The translations under genes were made by a program, and so were the position numbers. Shown piece by piece: positions 1 through 5,372 of a DNA stretch of 5,390 nt (position 1 is its first letter; every line of letters starts with the position of its first letter). Where the stretch lies: contig WBXJ01000194.1 of the NCBI GenBank assembly GCA_008933045.1, positions 1 through 5,390 of the forward strand. The letters are read 5' to 3'. The stretch is from Verrucomicrobiota bacterium. Its GTDB lineage: Bacteria > Verrucomicrobiota > Verrucomicrobiia > Limisphaerales > SXQI01. The notes beneath the pieces were generated by a model, which was not told the origin of the DNA, made no database searches, and worked only from the letters and a program-made list of their open reading frames with translations.

Positions 1-119
1 ATGCCTTCGACAAAAAGGAACCCCTGCCAAAGACCGGCCCCATCAAGCTCCAGACGCACGGTGGCGAGATCCGCTGGCGGAATATCTTCATCAGGCAACT
101 GCCGGCAAAAGCCAGATAG
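1..119 (+). CDS. DUF1080 (3-keto-disaccharide hydrolase) family protein, C-terminal end only
   Basis: This is a partial gene entering from the left edge. It is read in the frame whose first full codon is at position 3 and ends at TAG 117-119. The 38 visible residues contain PLPKTGPIKLQTHGGEIRWR followed by NIFIRQLP, which is the typical last beta strand and tail of DUF1080 domains ('GPIxLQxHGxxIxFRNIxIxEL'). Family knowledge: these are secreted or lipoprotein LamG-like beta-sandwich proteins, some of which act on 3-keto-sugars, and they are very numerous in Planctomycetes and Verrucomicrobia. Only the C-terminus is visible, so substrate, signal peptide and length cannot be judged. It has no evident link to the minus-strand operon and is best read as the flanking chromosome. 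The open frame starting at position 1 in another frame is a shadow. Confidence 0.8.
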   Translation, partial: AFDKKEPLPKTGPIKLQTHGGEIRWRNIFIRQLPAKAR

Positions 120-124
120 ACTTT

Positions 125-152
125 GCCAGCATCCCCGCAGCGTTCGGCTGGC
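125..152. repeat. Inverted repeat after the DUF1080 gene, possible weak terminator
   Basis: GCCAGC at 125-130 is the exact reverse complement of GCTGGC at 147-152, with a 16-base loop. It lies 5 bases after the DUF1080 stop codon and before the next possible start at 167. No T-run follows, so an intrinsic terminator is only a guess. A 6-bp stem can also occur by chance in G+C-rich DNA. Confidence 0.25.
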
Positions 153-166
153 CTGCACCCGATGTA

Positions 167-397
167 ATGCCAATGAAAGACCGCATCCTGTTTCTCCTCG
201 CCAGCATCGGCATCGGCCTTGCGGCGGGAATCGCGCGGGCAGACGTCAGGCCGCATGCGCTTTGCGCCGAAGGAACACTTTATGCCGAGTGGCGCATCCG
301 TTTTCCGACTATCAGCCTGGCACTCTGTCTCTTCGCCATCAAAAGCGCCACCGAACTCGTCCACCAAGCCGTCCGCTGGGTCGAGTCGCAGGCATAG
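167..397 (+). pseudogene. Probable N-terminal remnant of a secreted sialate O-acetylesterase-like protein
   Basis: The 76-codon frame starts MPMKDR (ATG 167, or more likely ATG 173). It has a clear signal peptide: a positive start, a hydrophobic stretch of about residues 7-22, and an ARA-DV cleavage site near residue 25. The next residues, ADVRPHALCAEG, resemble the start of mature sialate O-acetylesterases ('VxLHALFSDGMVLQ'). After about residue 35 (near position 270) the resemblance stops. The remaining 41 residues, including a hydrophobic TISLALCLF stretch, match nothing I recognise, and the frame ends at TAG 395-397. The full family is normally around 450-650 residues, so this would be a truncated gene with about 100 bases of real sequence joined to unrelated DNA. 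No good ribosome binding site is seen. Alternatively it is a small real secreted or membrane protein, or a chance frame. Confidence 0.35.
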
Positions 398-450
398 CTG
401 CGAACACTGCGGCGCGTGATTGCGCGGTTCGTGTTTGTCCCTGATTCCAA
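398..450. other. Short intergenic stretch at the 3' end of the operon
   Basis: This stretch lies between the end of the + strand remnant (397) and the stop codon of the minus-strand dndB-like gene (451-453). I see no gene and no convincing terminator. The only self-complementary element is a 4-bp CGCG/CGCG pair (413-416 and 423-426), which is too short to call. If the operon is an inserted island, its left junction should lie here or a little further left, after about 270. Confidence 0.3.
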
Positions 451-1686
451 CTAGGGCTGTGACTTCAAAGACGGCATTTCTGCTTTCTTTGGCAGTTCGT
501 AAGTTGGATCCTTGCGATACTCCCTCAGTTTATCCCGCAACCCCGTTTCCTTTTGTGCAGGTAGCTCAGCCAAGCGATAAAGCACAAAGTCCAACGCTGT
601 GGGTTTTGGCTTTGTCTCAACTTTTCCATTCGACCAAACAGTGCCATCCCATTCCCCGCCGGGATTTTTCCAACTTAAGTTCTTCAACGCCCATTCCAAA
701 ACAGGCAGCTTCTTGTGAATTGAAAAATGAACGTAGAGGCGCGCGAGAAGCTCAAGCCCGATTGGGCGGAAAACCAGACTACGATTGCCCTTGCGCTCTT
801 GCTCTGGCGTCGTCTCCTGCTTGATGAAATAGCGGTGCAGCGCGGGCTCATGCTTGATTACGAAGTCAAAGAAGCTCGCAACAACCTTTTGGAAGTCTGC
901 TACATTCTCAGGGGAGTTTTCGGCTGTCCCACGCCGTCTCTTATAGAGCTTCCTCAGCTTTTGGCAGACGGTAAATAAAGCTAAAAGGCTAGTGAACCGC
1001 TCTTTCCCATCTTTGGACACTTGTTCGATTTTCTCTGTCACTGCGATTTCCTCGCCGCCCTTGAAGTGAGGATATTCCGCAAAGAGTCGTCGGGTCACAA
1101 TTGCAGAGAGGTCGTCTTCGTTGATGATCGCCTTATCTCCCTTTGATACGGAGACGGCGTTGATGTTGATGTCGCAGAACAAGCGACGCGTGCGAACCTT
1201 GCCCTCCTTGTTGTCGAGGTGTGCAAGGAAGATCACTGGATACTGATCCTGTTTAAGCCGATCCGCGAATTCATCGTGCCCAGTTTTGATAGCTTCAACG
1301 CGATGTTGCCCGTCTATCGCGAAGATTTTTTCATTGCCGCTAAACGTCAGCAATCCCATCGAGCTTTGTTCCTCGGATAAGTCTCCTAGCTGGAGTTTCT
1401 CGGCAACCTTCCCAAGATCGAACTCTACCCAATTGGGCGCTGAGTCAAATACACCCAGAAGGATTGCGTTGAAGAAGCGTGTATCTCGCGCCTTGAGATA
1501 GCTCACGATTTTATTCACTCGTGGCTTAAGGTCGCGCTGGAGGTAATCATCAAGTGCTTTTGACTCCCGGATGTCTTTCGAGGGCATGACACTTTTTGCG
1601 ATTTGCTCCGCTGTCATTAACGCTGGATAAAACACCCAGTCGCCAAGAACTCCGCGTAGAGATGGAGTGTGCCAAGGAGTTTTCAT
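451..1686 (-). CDS. dndB: DndB-like DGQHR-domain protein
   Basis: This 411-residue protein carries the diagnostic IDGQHR motif (DGQHR at residues 125-129) inside the context F-A-I-D-G-Q-H-R-V-E-A-I. A second conserved stretch follows at about 168-192 (RLFCDININA, then V-S-K-x-D), matching the 'LFxDIN...V.K' block of DndB/DGQHR proteins. The length is close to, or slightly above, the usual DndB size. Family knowledge: DndB binds DNA and represses the dnd operon, which limits phosphorothioation. DGQHR proteins also occur in other DNA-modification clusters such as dpd, so the dnd assignment leans on the neighbouring DndD and DndE domains. Its ATG overlaps the stop of the GIY-YIG gene (ATGA, 1683-1686), which implies translational coupling and supports this start. 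It is the last gene of the operon, whereas dndB is classically first or divergent. The tail after residue 380 is basic and proline-rich. Its G+C is lower than in the upstream dndD/dndE genes. Confidence 0.82.
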   Translation of the reverse strand: MKTPWHTPSLRGVLGDWVFYPALMTAEQIAKSVMPSKDIRESKALDDYLQRDLKPRVNKIVSYLKARDTRFFNAILLGVFDSAPNWVEFDLGKVAEKLQLGDLSEEQSSMGLLTFSGNEKIFAIDGQHRVEAIKTGHDEFADRLKQDQYPVIFLAHLDNKEGKVRTRRLFCDININAVSVSKGDKAIINEDDLSAIVTRRLFAEYPHFKGGEEIAVTEKIEQVSKDGKERFTSLLALFTVCQKLRKLYKRRRGTAENSPENVADFQKVVASFFDFVIKHEPALHRYFIKQETTPEQERKGNRSLVFRPIGLELLARLYVHFSIHKKLPVLEWALKNLSWKNPGGEWDGTVWSNGKVETKPKPTALDFVLYRLAELPAQKETGLRDKLREYRKDPTYELPKKAEMPSLKSQP

Positions 1687-2264
1687 ATTTTGCCGAATGC
1701 CTTTTGTTGGTTTTTGATATCCACCGGGTAATCCCTGCGGCTGTAACGAGGATAGATGAAACCGTGGAGGTTCTTTTCGAGCTCCATAAGCTCTGCGCTT
1801 GGGCGCTCCGTGAGGCTGTATGCAACCCGCAATGCTCCGTAGTAGTGAATAAGCATACGCTCAATATTCTTCCTTTTCACAATCTGGGCAATTCGCCCCG
1901 GAAGATAGTCTTGCAGTCTTTCACGAAGCGGCCTGCAAGAGCCTCTCTCGTTTGATATGCCAACGTAGAGGGCAAATTGAGGGAAATTATAGATGAGCCG
2001 CTCTGGTCGGACGTAGAACACGTAAAGTCCGGGCGACTCAGAGTTGATGATTTCGTTGAGTCTGCTGGGATTACTGATCTCTGAATACTGAAATTCGTGC
2101 CACTCTAACTCGAAAGCCCATGCTGGAGGCTCATGCCGTTTCCATAGAAATGGGTCTGTGCAGAACTCCTCTCGATAGTCTGGAAAGCGGGTGCCATCGG
2201 GGCGATCTTGTAATCGCTCGTAGGCATCCAACATATCGAATGTGGCCGTAGAAATTCCGCTCAT
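1683..2264 (-). CDS. GIY-YIG-like nuclease domain protein
   Basis: In this 193-residue protein, residues 79-85 (GLYVFYV) fit the first strand ('GIY') and residues 98-104 (ALYVGIS) fit the second ('YIG') of the GIY-YIG fold, with a typical spacing. A helix with Arg115 (LRERLQDYL) matches the conserved arginine position. Glu161 or Glu163 in LMELEKNLHGFIYPRYS fits the metal-binding glutamate that precedes the 'P-x-x-N' region. The family cuts DNA and is found in homing enzymes, UvrC, restriction enzymes and phage defence. The N-terminal 70 residues are acidic and aromatic-rich and are not recognised; they may contact a target or partner. The gene lies 30 bases after the small unknown gene and overlaps dndB by 4 bases. 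I infer a cleavage or effector role in the modification module. The nuclease call rests on motifs only, and activity could be lost. Confidence 0.68.
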   Translation of the reverse strand: MSGISTATFDMLDAYERLQDRPDGTRFPDYREEFCTDPFLWKRHEPPAWAFELEWHEFQYSEISNPSRLNEIINSESPGLYVFYVRPERLIYNFPQFALYVGISNERGSCRPLRERLQDYLPGRIAQIVKRKNIERMLIHYYGALRVAYSLTERPSAELMELEKNLHGFIYPRYSRRDYPVDIKNQQKAFGKI

Positions 2265-2294
2265 GGGTTCGCTTCTAAATTTTTGAATGTTTAT

Positions 2295-2639
2295 TCAAGC
2301 GCACATCGCTTTTACCTCATCCATCAACTCCACATTCGTCCGCGTCGGTGGCTGTATGGGATGCTCGCGATAGCGGCGACGCTCGCTCTCGACTTTAGCG
2401 ATCACGGCGGGCGATGTTCCAAGGGCACGCAGGACTTTTTCCAGTGTGGTGCAGAATTCCTCCGGCGAAATCCAGTCATCGAGGAACGTGTTGTAGGGAT
2501 CACCGGTGGCGGTGCTCTCCGGTGTGTTGAGCGTGAGGACGTGTTTGCCGTGGGCGAAGACGTGGCAGCCTTCTTCTTCCCAGTTTTCAAAGATGACTGG
2601 CTCTTCGTCCCAAGAGATTTCTGTGCGGGGCTCGGGCAT
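2295..2639 (-). CDS. Small acidic protein of unknown function in the dnd-like operon
   Basis: I do not recognise this 114-residue protein. It is rich in Glu/Asp near the N-terminus (ISWDEEPVIFENWEEEGCHVF). A middle stretch, GDPYNTFLDDWISPEEF, looks like a folded domain surface, and a helix follows at about 60-90 (FCTTLEKVLRALG, then AKVESERRRY). It has three cysteines (25, 63, 113), no signal peptide and no membrane segment. The gene starts 6 bases after the stop of the DndE-ATPase gene and ends 30 bases before the GIY-YIG gene. It is therefore almost certainly translated as part of the operon. Tight placement between an ATPase and a nuclease suggests an adaptor, an inhibitor or immunity-like partner, or a DNA-mimic-type acidic protein, but nothing in the sequence decides between these. 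The start ATG at 2639 has no obvious Shine-Dalgarno sequence. Confidence 0.7.
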   Translation of the reverse strand: MPEPRTEISWDEEPVIFENWEEEGCHVFAHGKHVLTLNTPESTATGDPYNTFLDDWISPEEFCTTLEKVLRALGTSPAVIAKVESERRRYREHPIQPPTRTNVELMDEVKAMCA

Positions 2640-2645
2640 CGCAGG

Positions 2646-4199
2646 CTATTTGGAGTTTTCCGGCTGCCAGCAGCGGATGCGTTCGGCTTGGACGCCGGGG
2701 AGCTTCACGAATGCCACGCCAGGGGGCAGATAGGTGTCACCGAACTCGCTGGCTTGCAGCTTGCGATTGAACACACCTTGAAGTGAACCGAGGCCCCTTT
2801 GGGACTGGTTGCAGGCGAAAGCGACGACGGCTCCGAGCTGCGTGGTGAAGTCGTCGGTCTGGCCCTCGAAATCGCTCGGATCTTGGGAAAGGAGCATGAC
2901 CACGGAGCCTTTGGAACGGCCCTGGCGGACGAGATCGACGAGGGACTCCGAACGGCGTTCCTTGAGCACCTTGCGGGCTTCGTCGAGGACGAGGAGGTGG
3001 CGGAAGCTGCGAAAGCCGCCGGTCACTGCCGAGTCGGGCTGGTCGAGGAGGAAGGCGCTGACGGCATCGAGCAAAACGAGGGTGACTAGCCGTTTCAGCT
3101 CCTCGGGAAGGCCCTTGAGGCTCACGACCCACGACTGGCTGAAGAACTGCGCGGGTTGGAGCTTGGCGTCGAAGCAGCGCAGATGAGTGAGTTCGTTTAG
3201 GCGGCTGACGATGCTGTCGTTTTCTTTCCCCGCAGCGCGGAGTTCATTTTCGTAAGTTTCGCGGATGGACTCAAGATTGCGGTCTCCACCGCTGTTGATG
3301 ACGCTCTCGATGGCGGTCCGGAGCAGATCCCTTTGCAGATCACCGGGAGACTTGCAGCAAAGCACGAGCGTGTCGCGCAACCTCATTGCGGCGCGGGCGA
3401 TCTTCATTGGCGCAGTGTCGGCGCGCGGAAGGAAATCAAGCGGCAAGGGGTCGGTGCCGACCTCCATCGCGCCGATGTTCGATAGCCCGGCGAAGGGGCC
3501 AATGGGGCGACCGTCAGCCACAAATTCGCCTTTAGGATCGATGAAAAGGATCGGGATGCGTGCCTGCCTCACTAACTCCAGCGCGATTTGCACGCCTGTT
3601 GTCGTCTTCCCTCTCCCAATGGCACCCATGAGCGCGAGGTGTGGCGGAACGCCGGGGGCATTGATCACAAAGTCCACCGGCTTGTCGCCCGGATGGGTGC
3701 GGCTGACCGAGCCTACTTTCAGCCGAATCTCACCGGCCACGCCGCTCGCGGGCATGAACGGAGCATCAATCGCCACGCCTGATTCCGGCAGCCATTCGGC
3801 GAGTCGCTGGACAAGCTTCATCTCATCGCCACCGCAGCGCACCAGCTCCTCGCGCACGAGTTCGTAGCCGCGTGCCCAATGCGCTTCGGTGAGCGCCCGA
3901 AGATCGTCCACTGTGGCGTCCGGGCCAAACTGGCCATCGAGAATTAGCGCACTCAGCCATAGGTCGTCGTCGGCACCGAAAAGGTTTTCACCTGCGATTG
4001 CTCGGGAATTAAACTTCGTGTCGCGCGGCAGCGGGTCGGGGCGTGAGGGCTCGGCAAGCGAGCGTCCGATGAGCAGCCGCGCAGCTTCGTAGCGGTAAGT
4101 CAGACCGTAAGCGGTGCGCAGCTTGTCTTCGAATGCGGCCGATTCCTCGGTGGATTTGAACTGCGCCTTCCAGACCTGCTCCTTGAATTCGAGATTCAT
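2646..4199 (-). CDS. dndE: DndE domain fused to a HerA/FtsK-type ATPase
   Basis: This 517-residue protein appears to have two parts. Residues about 20-120 resemble DndE: a helix with LRTAYGLTYRYEAARLLIG, then SLAEPSRPDP (the 'LSLAEPSxP' core of DndE), then the GE-NLFGADDDLWLSALIL and LTEAHWARGYELV stretches. Normal DndE proteins are only about 110-140 residues. From about 155 on there is a P-loop motor of the HerA/FtsK/VirD4 class: Walker A GAIGRGKT at 192-199, DPKGEF at 221-226, Walker B LLVLDEA at 402-408, the HerA-like RQGRSKG at 425-431, and LLSQDPSDF at 437-445. Family knowledge: DndE is part of the phosphorothioation complex and binds nicked DNA, while HerA-type ATPases (also in DndFGH) form ring motors on DNA. 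A single protein could therefore combine DNA binding and translocation. It starts 4 bases after the dndD-like stop and is very likely co-translated. The ATPase part is firm and the DndE part is a motif-level call. Confidence 0.8.
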   Translation of the reverse strand: MNLEFKEQVWKAQFKSTEESAAFEDKLRTAYGLTYRYEAARLLIGRSLAEPSRPDPLPRDTKFNSRAIAGENLFGADDDLWLSALILDGQFGPDATVDDLRALTEAHWARGYELVREELVRCGGDEMKLVQRLAEWLPESGVAIDAPFMPASGVAGEIRLKVGSVSRTHPGDKPVDFVINAPGVPPHLALMGAIGRGKTTTGVQIALELVRQARIPILFIDPKGEFVADGRPIGPFAGLSNIGAMEVGTDPLPLDFLPRADTAPMKIARAAMRLRDTLVLCCKSPGDLQRDLLRTAIESVINSGGDRNLESIRETYENELRAAGKENDSIVSRLNELTHLRCFDAKLQPAQFFSQSWVVSLKGLPEELKRLVTLVLLDAVSAFLLDQPDSAVTGGFRSFRHLLVLDEARKVLKERRSESLVDLVRQGRSKGSVVMLLSQDPSDFEGQTDDFTTQLGAVVAFACNQSQRGLGSLQGVFNRKLQASEFGDTYLPPGVAFVKLPGVQAERIRCWQPENSK

Positions 4200-4203
4200 A
4201 AAA

Positions 4204-5286
4204 TCAGCGTCCGAAATACGCGCCAGGCTGCACGACCGAACCGGTGGCGCGGCCTTGGAATTCGACGAGGAAGGTCTGCGATGTCGCGCCTTTGATCGTA
4301 TCCGCCAGCTCCGGCGTGACCTCCTCGTCGTGGGTCAGGATGATGACCTGATCGAGATCCACATTCTTCAGAGCCTGAAGCGTCCGGGGCCGGTATTCGG
4401 AATCCGCGTTGCCCAGCGGAGTATCAATGACGAGCGGAATCCGCCGCCGCGTGATCTCAGCGAGGGCCAGCGAGAAGGCGATGCCGAAGGATCGCTTCTC
4501 GAATCCGCTGAGCATCTCCAGCAAGGCATGGTCACCATCTTCCATCTCGATCTCCGGGGCACCACCACCAGGAAGCCGGATCTTGCCATTTCGGAAGCGG
4601 CGGTCGGCAATCGCGACGAAATGCTTGGTGACGTAAGCCTCAAGCCGCGCAGACGTGGTTGGCTTCAGCCGTTCCTGCAATTCCTCCAGCGCACGGCTCA
4701 CCCGCTCGGCCACGGCGATCCGCTTTTGTTCCGGCCCGAGTCGCGCCAGCTCTTCCTGAATCCGGCCAATGTCTTCATTCAGCGTGTGCAGGTCGGCCTT
4801 CAGTTTCTTGATCTCGTTTTCGAGCCCGCCGAGTTTCCGGCTGATTTCCTGATTCAGGGTATTCAGCGCATCGAGGCGCTCACGAATGTCTTTCGTGGCC
4901 TGCGGCAGATTGTTTAGCCGCTCGGTCTTGGCCTTGGCGTCGTCCAGTGCCTCGCGTGCCTCACGGAGATGACGGGCGGCGTCTTTGGCTTCCGAGGAAC
5001 CGGCAGCCTGCACTTGGGAAAGACGGAGCAGGGTCTTCGTGCGCGCCTCGCCCTTCACATGGCCGAGCAGATACTCTTTGGCGCAGTCCAGCGGCTGGGG
5101 ATTGTAGATGCGTTCGAGGGCATCGAGGAACCGAGCCTTCACCTTCTGTCGGACATGTTCCGCCAGATTGCCGAGCAGGAGATCGGTCTCCGGCGGCTCC
5201 GGCATCGCGACGGCGATGACCTTGTCCTTGTTGTCCACCGTGCCGCGCTTCAATCCTTCCCAAGACTCTAGTGCTAAGTCACTCAT
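4204..5286 (-). CDS. dndD: DndD-like SMC/ABC ATPase, N-terminally truncated
   Basis: This 360-residue protein corresponds to the C-terminal half of DndD, which is normally about 650-700 residues. Residues about 97-208 form a charged heptad-type coiled coil. An ABC signature-like LSGFEKRSFG follows at 259-268, then an extended Walker B, IPLVIDTPLGNADSEYR (283-299). In it D-T-P replaces the usual D-E, and the 'DTPLGxxDSEHR' pattern is typical of DndD. ILTHDEE at 316-322 carries the H-loop histidine. The Walker A and Q-loop of the N-terminal lobe are missing. An in-frame TAG lies at 5325-5323, 36 bases before the ATG, and no other frame of the last 104 bases continues the gene. The ATG lacks a Shine-Dalgarno sequence and sits in a 6-bp inverted repeat, so it may not be the original start. 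Role in the family: ATPase of the phosphorothioation complex. Here it is either a broken gene or a half supplied with its N-lobe from elsewhere. Confidence 0.75.
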   Translation of the reverse strand: MSDLALESWEGLKRGTVDNKDKVIAVAMPEPPETDLLLGNLAEHVRQKVKARFLDALERIYNPQPLDCAKEYLLGHVKGEARTKTLLRLSQVQAAGSSEAKDAARHLREAREALDDAKAKTERLNNLPQATKDIRERLDALNTLNQEISRKLGGLENEIKKLKADLHTLNEDIGRIQEELARLGPEQKRIAVAERVSRALEELQERLKPTTSARLEAYVTKHFVAIADRRFRNGKIRLPGGGAPEIEMEDGDHALLEMLSGFEKRSFGIAFSLALAEITRRRIPLVIDTPLGNADSEYRPRTLQALKNVDLDQVIILTHDEEVTPELADTIKGATSQTFLVEFQGRATGSVVQPGAYFGR

Positions 5287-5293
5287 GGAGTGA
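5279..5293. repeat. 6-bp inverted repeat over the dndD-like start codon
   Basis: TCACTC at 5279-5284 and GAGTGA at 5288-5293 are exact reverse complements, separated by 3 bases. The minus-strand start codon (5286-5284) falls partly in the loop. GAGTGATG (5288-5295) occurs again at 5347-5354. It could be an operator half-site pair, part of a mobile-element end, or chance. Confidence 0.4.
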
Positions 5294-5342
5294 TGGTAAT
5301 ACGCGAAAAGAATTAGCTGGTACTAAGTAGTTTCCTGTATAG
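5287..5342. other. A+T-rich junction between the dndD-like gene and the putative transposase
   Basis: This stretch between two divergent starts is clearly richer in A+T than the dndD-like gene on its left. It contains stops in all minus-strand frames or reads into none of the flanking proteins. If the open frame to the right is an IS630-type transposase, the element's terminal repeat should lie here, and IS630 elements insert at TA, several of which are present. No clear -35/-10 pair was found on either strand. Confidence 0.4.
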
Positions 5343-5348
5343 ATGGGA

Positions 5349-5372
5349 GTGATGCCAAAGAAAAAGCATCAC
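5349..5372. repeat. 7-bp perfect inverted repeat at the start of the right-end frame
   Basis: GTGATGC (5349-5355) and GCATCAC (5366-5372) are exact reverse complements around a 10-base A-rich loop. The repeat spans the likely ATG at 5352 of the putative transposase. In RNA it could fold into a hairpin hiding the start codon, or it may be a binding site. No function can be shown from the sequence alone. Confidence 0.4.

Noticed and set aside
1..444. 147-residue + strand open frame from the first base
   Set aside because: Its protein is Arg/Pro/Ser-rich with no recognisable domain, and another frame over 1-119 clearly encodes the DUF1080 tail. It is a shadow.
398..450. Terminator hairpin after the dndB-like gene (CGCG/CGCG)
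   Set aside because: A 4-bp stem with no T-run is expected by chance.
2283..2786. 167-residue + strand open frame opposite the small gene and the end of the ATPase gene
   Set aside because: It covers two minus-strand genes that fit the operon spacing. No domain and no ribosome binding site support it.
3265..3867. 200-residue + strand open frame
   Set aside because: Antisense shadow of the DndE-ATPase gene; Ser/Arg-rich low-information protein.
4114..4917. 267-residue + strand open frame opposite the dndD-like gene
   Set aside because: It lies antisense to a gene with clear ABC/DndD motifs. Long antisense frames are common in G+C-rich DNA, and its protein shows no family motif.
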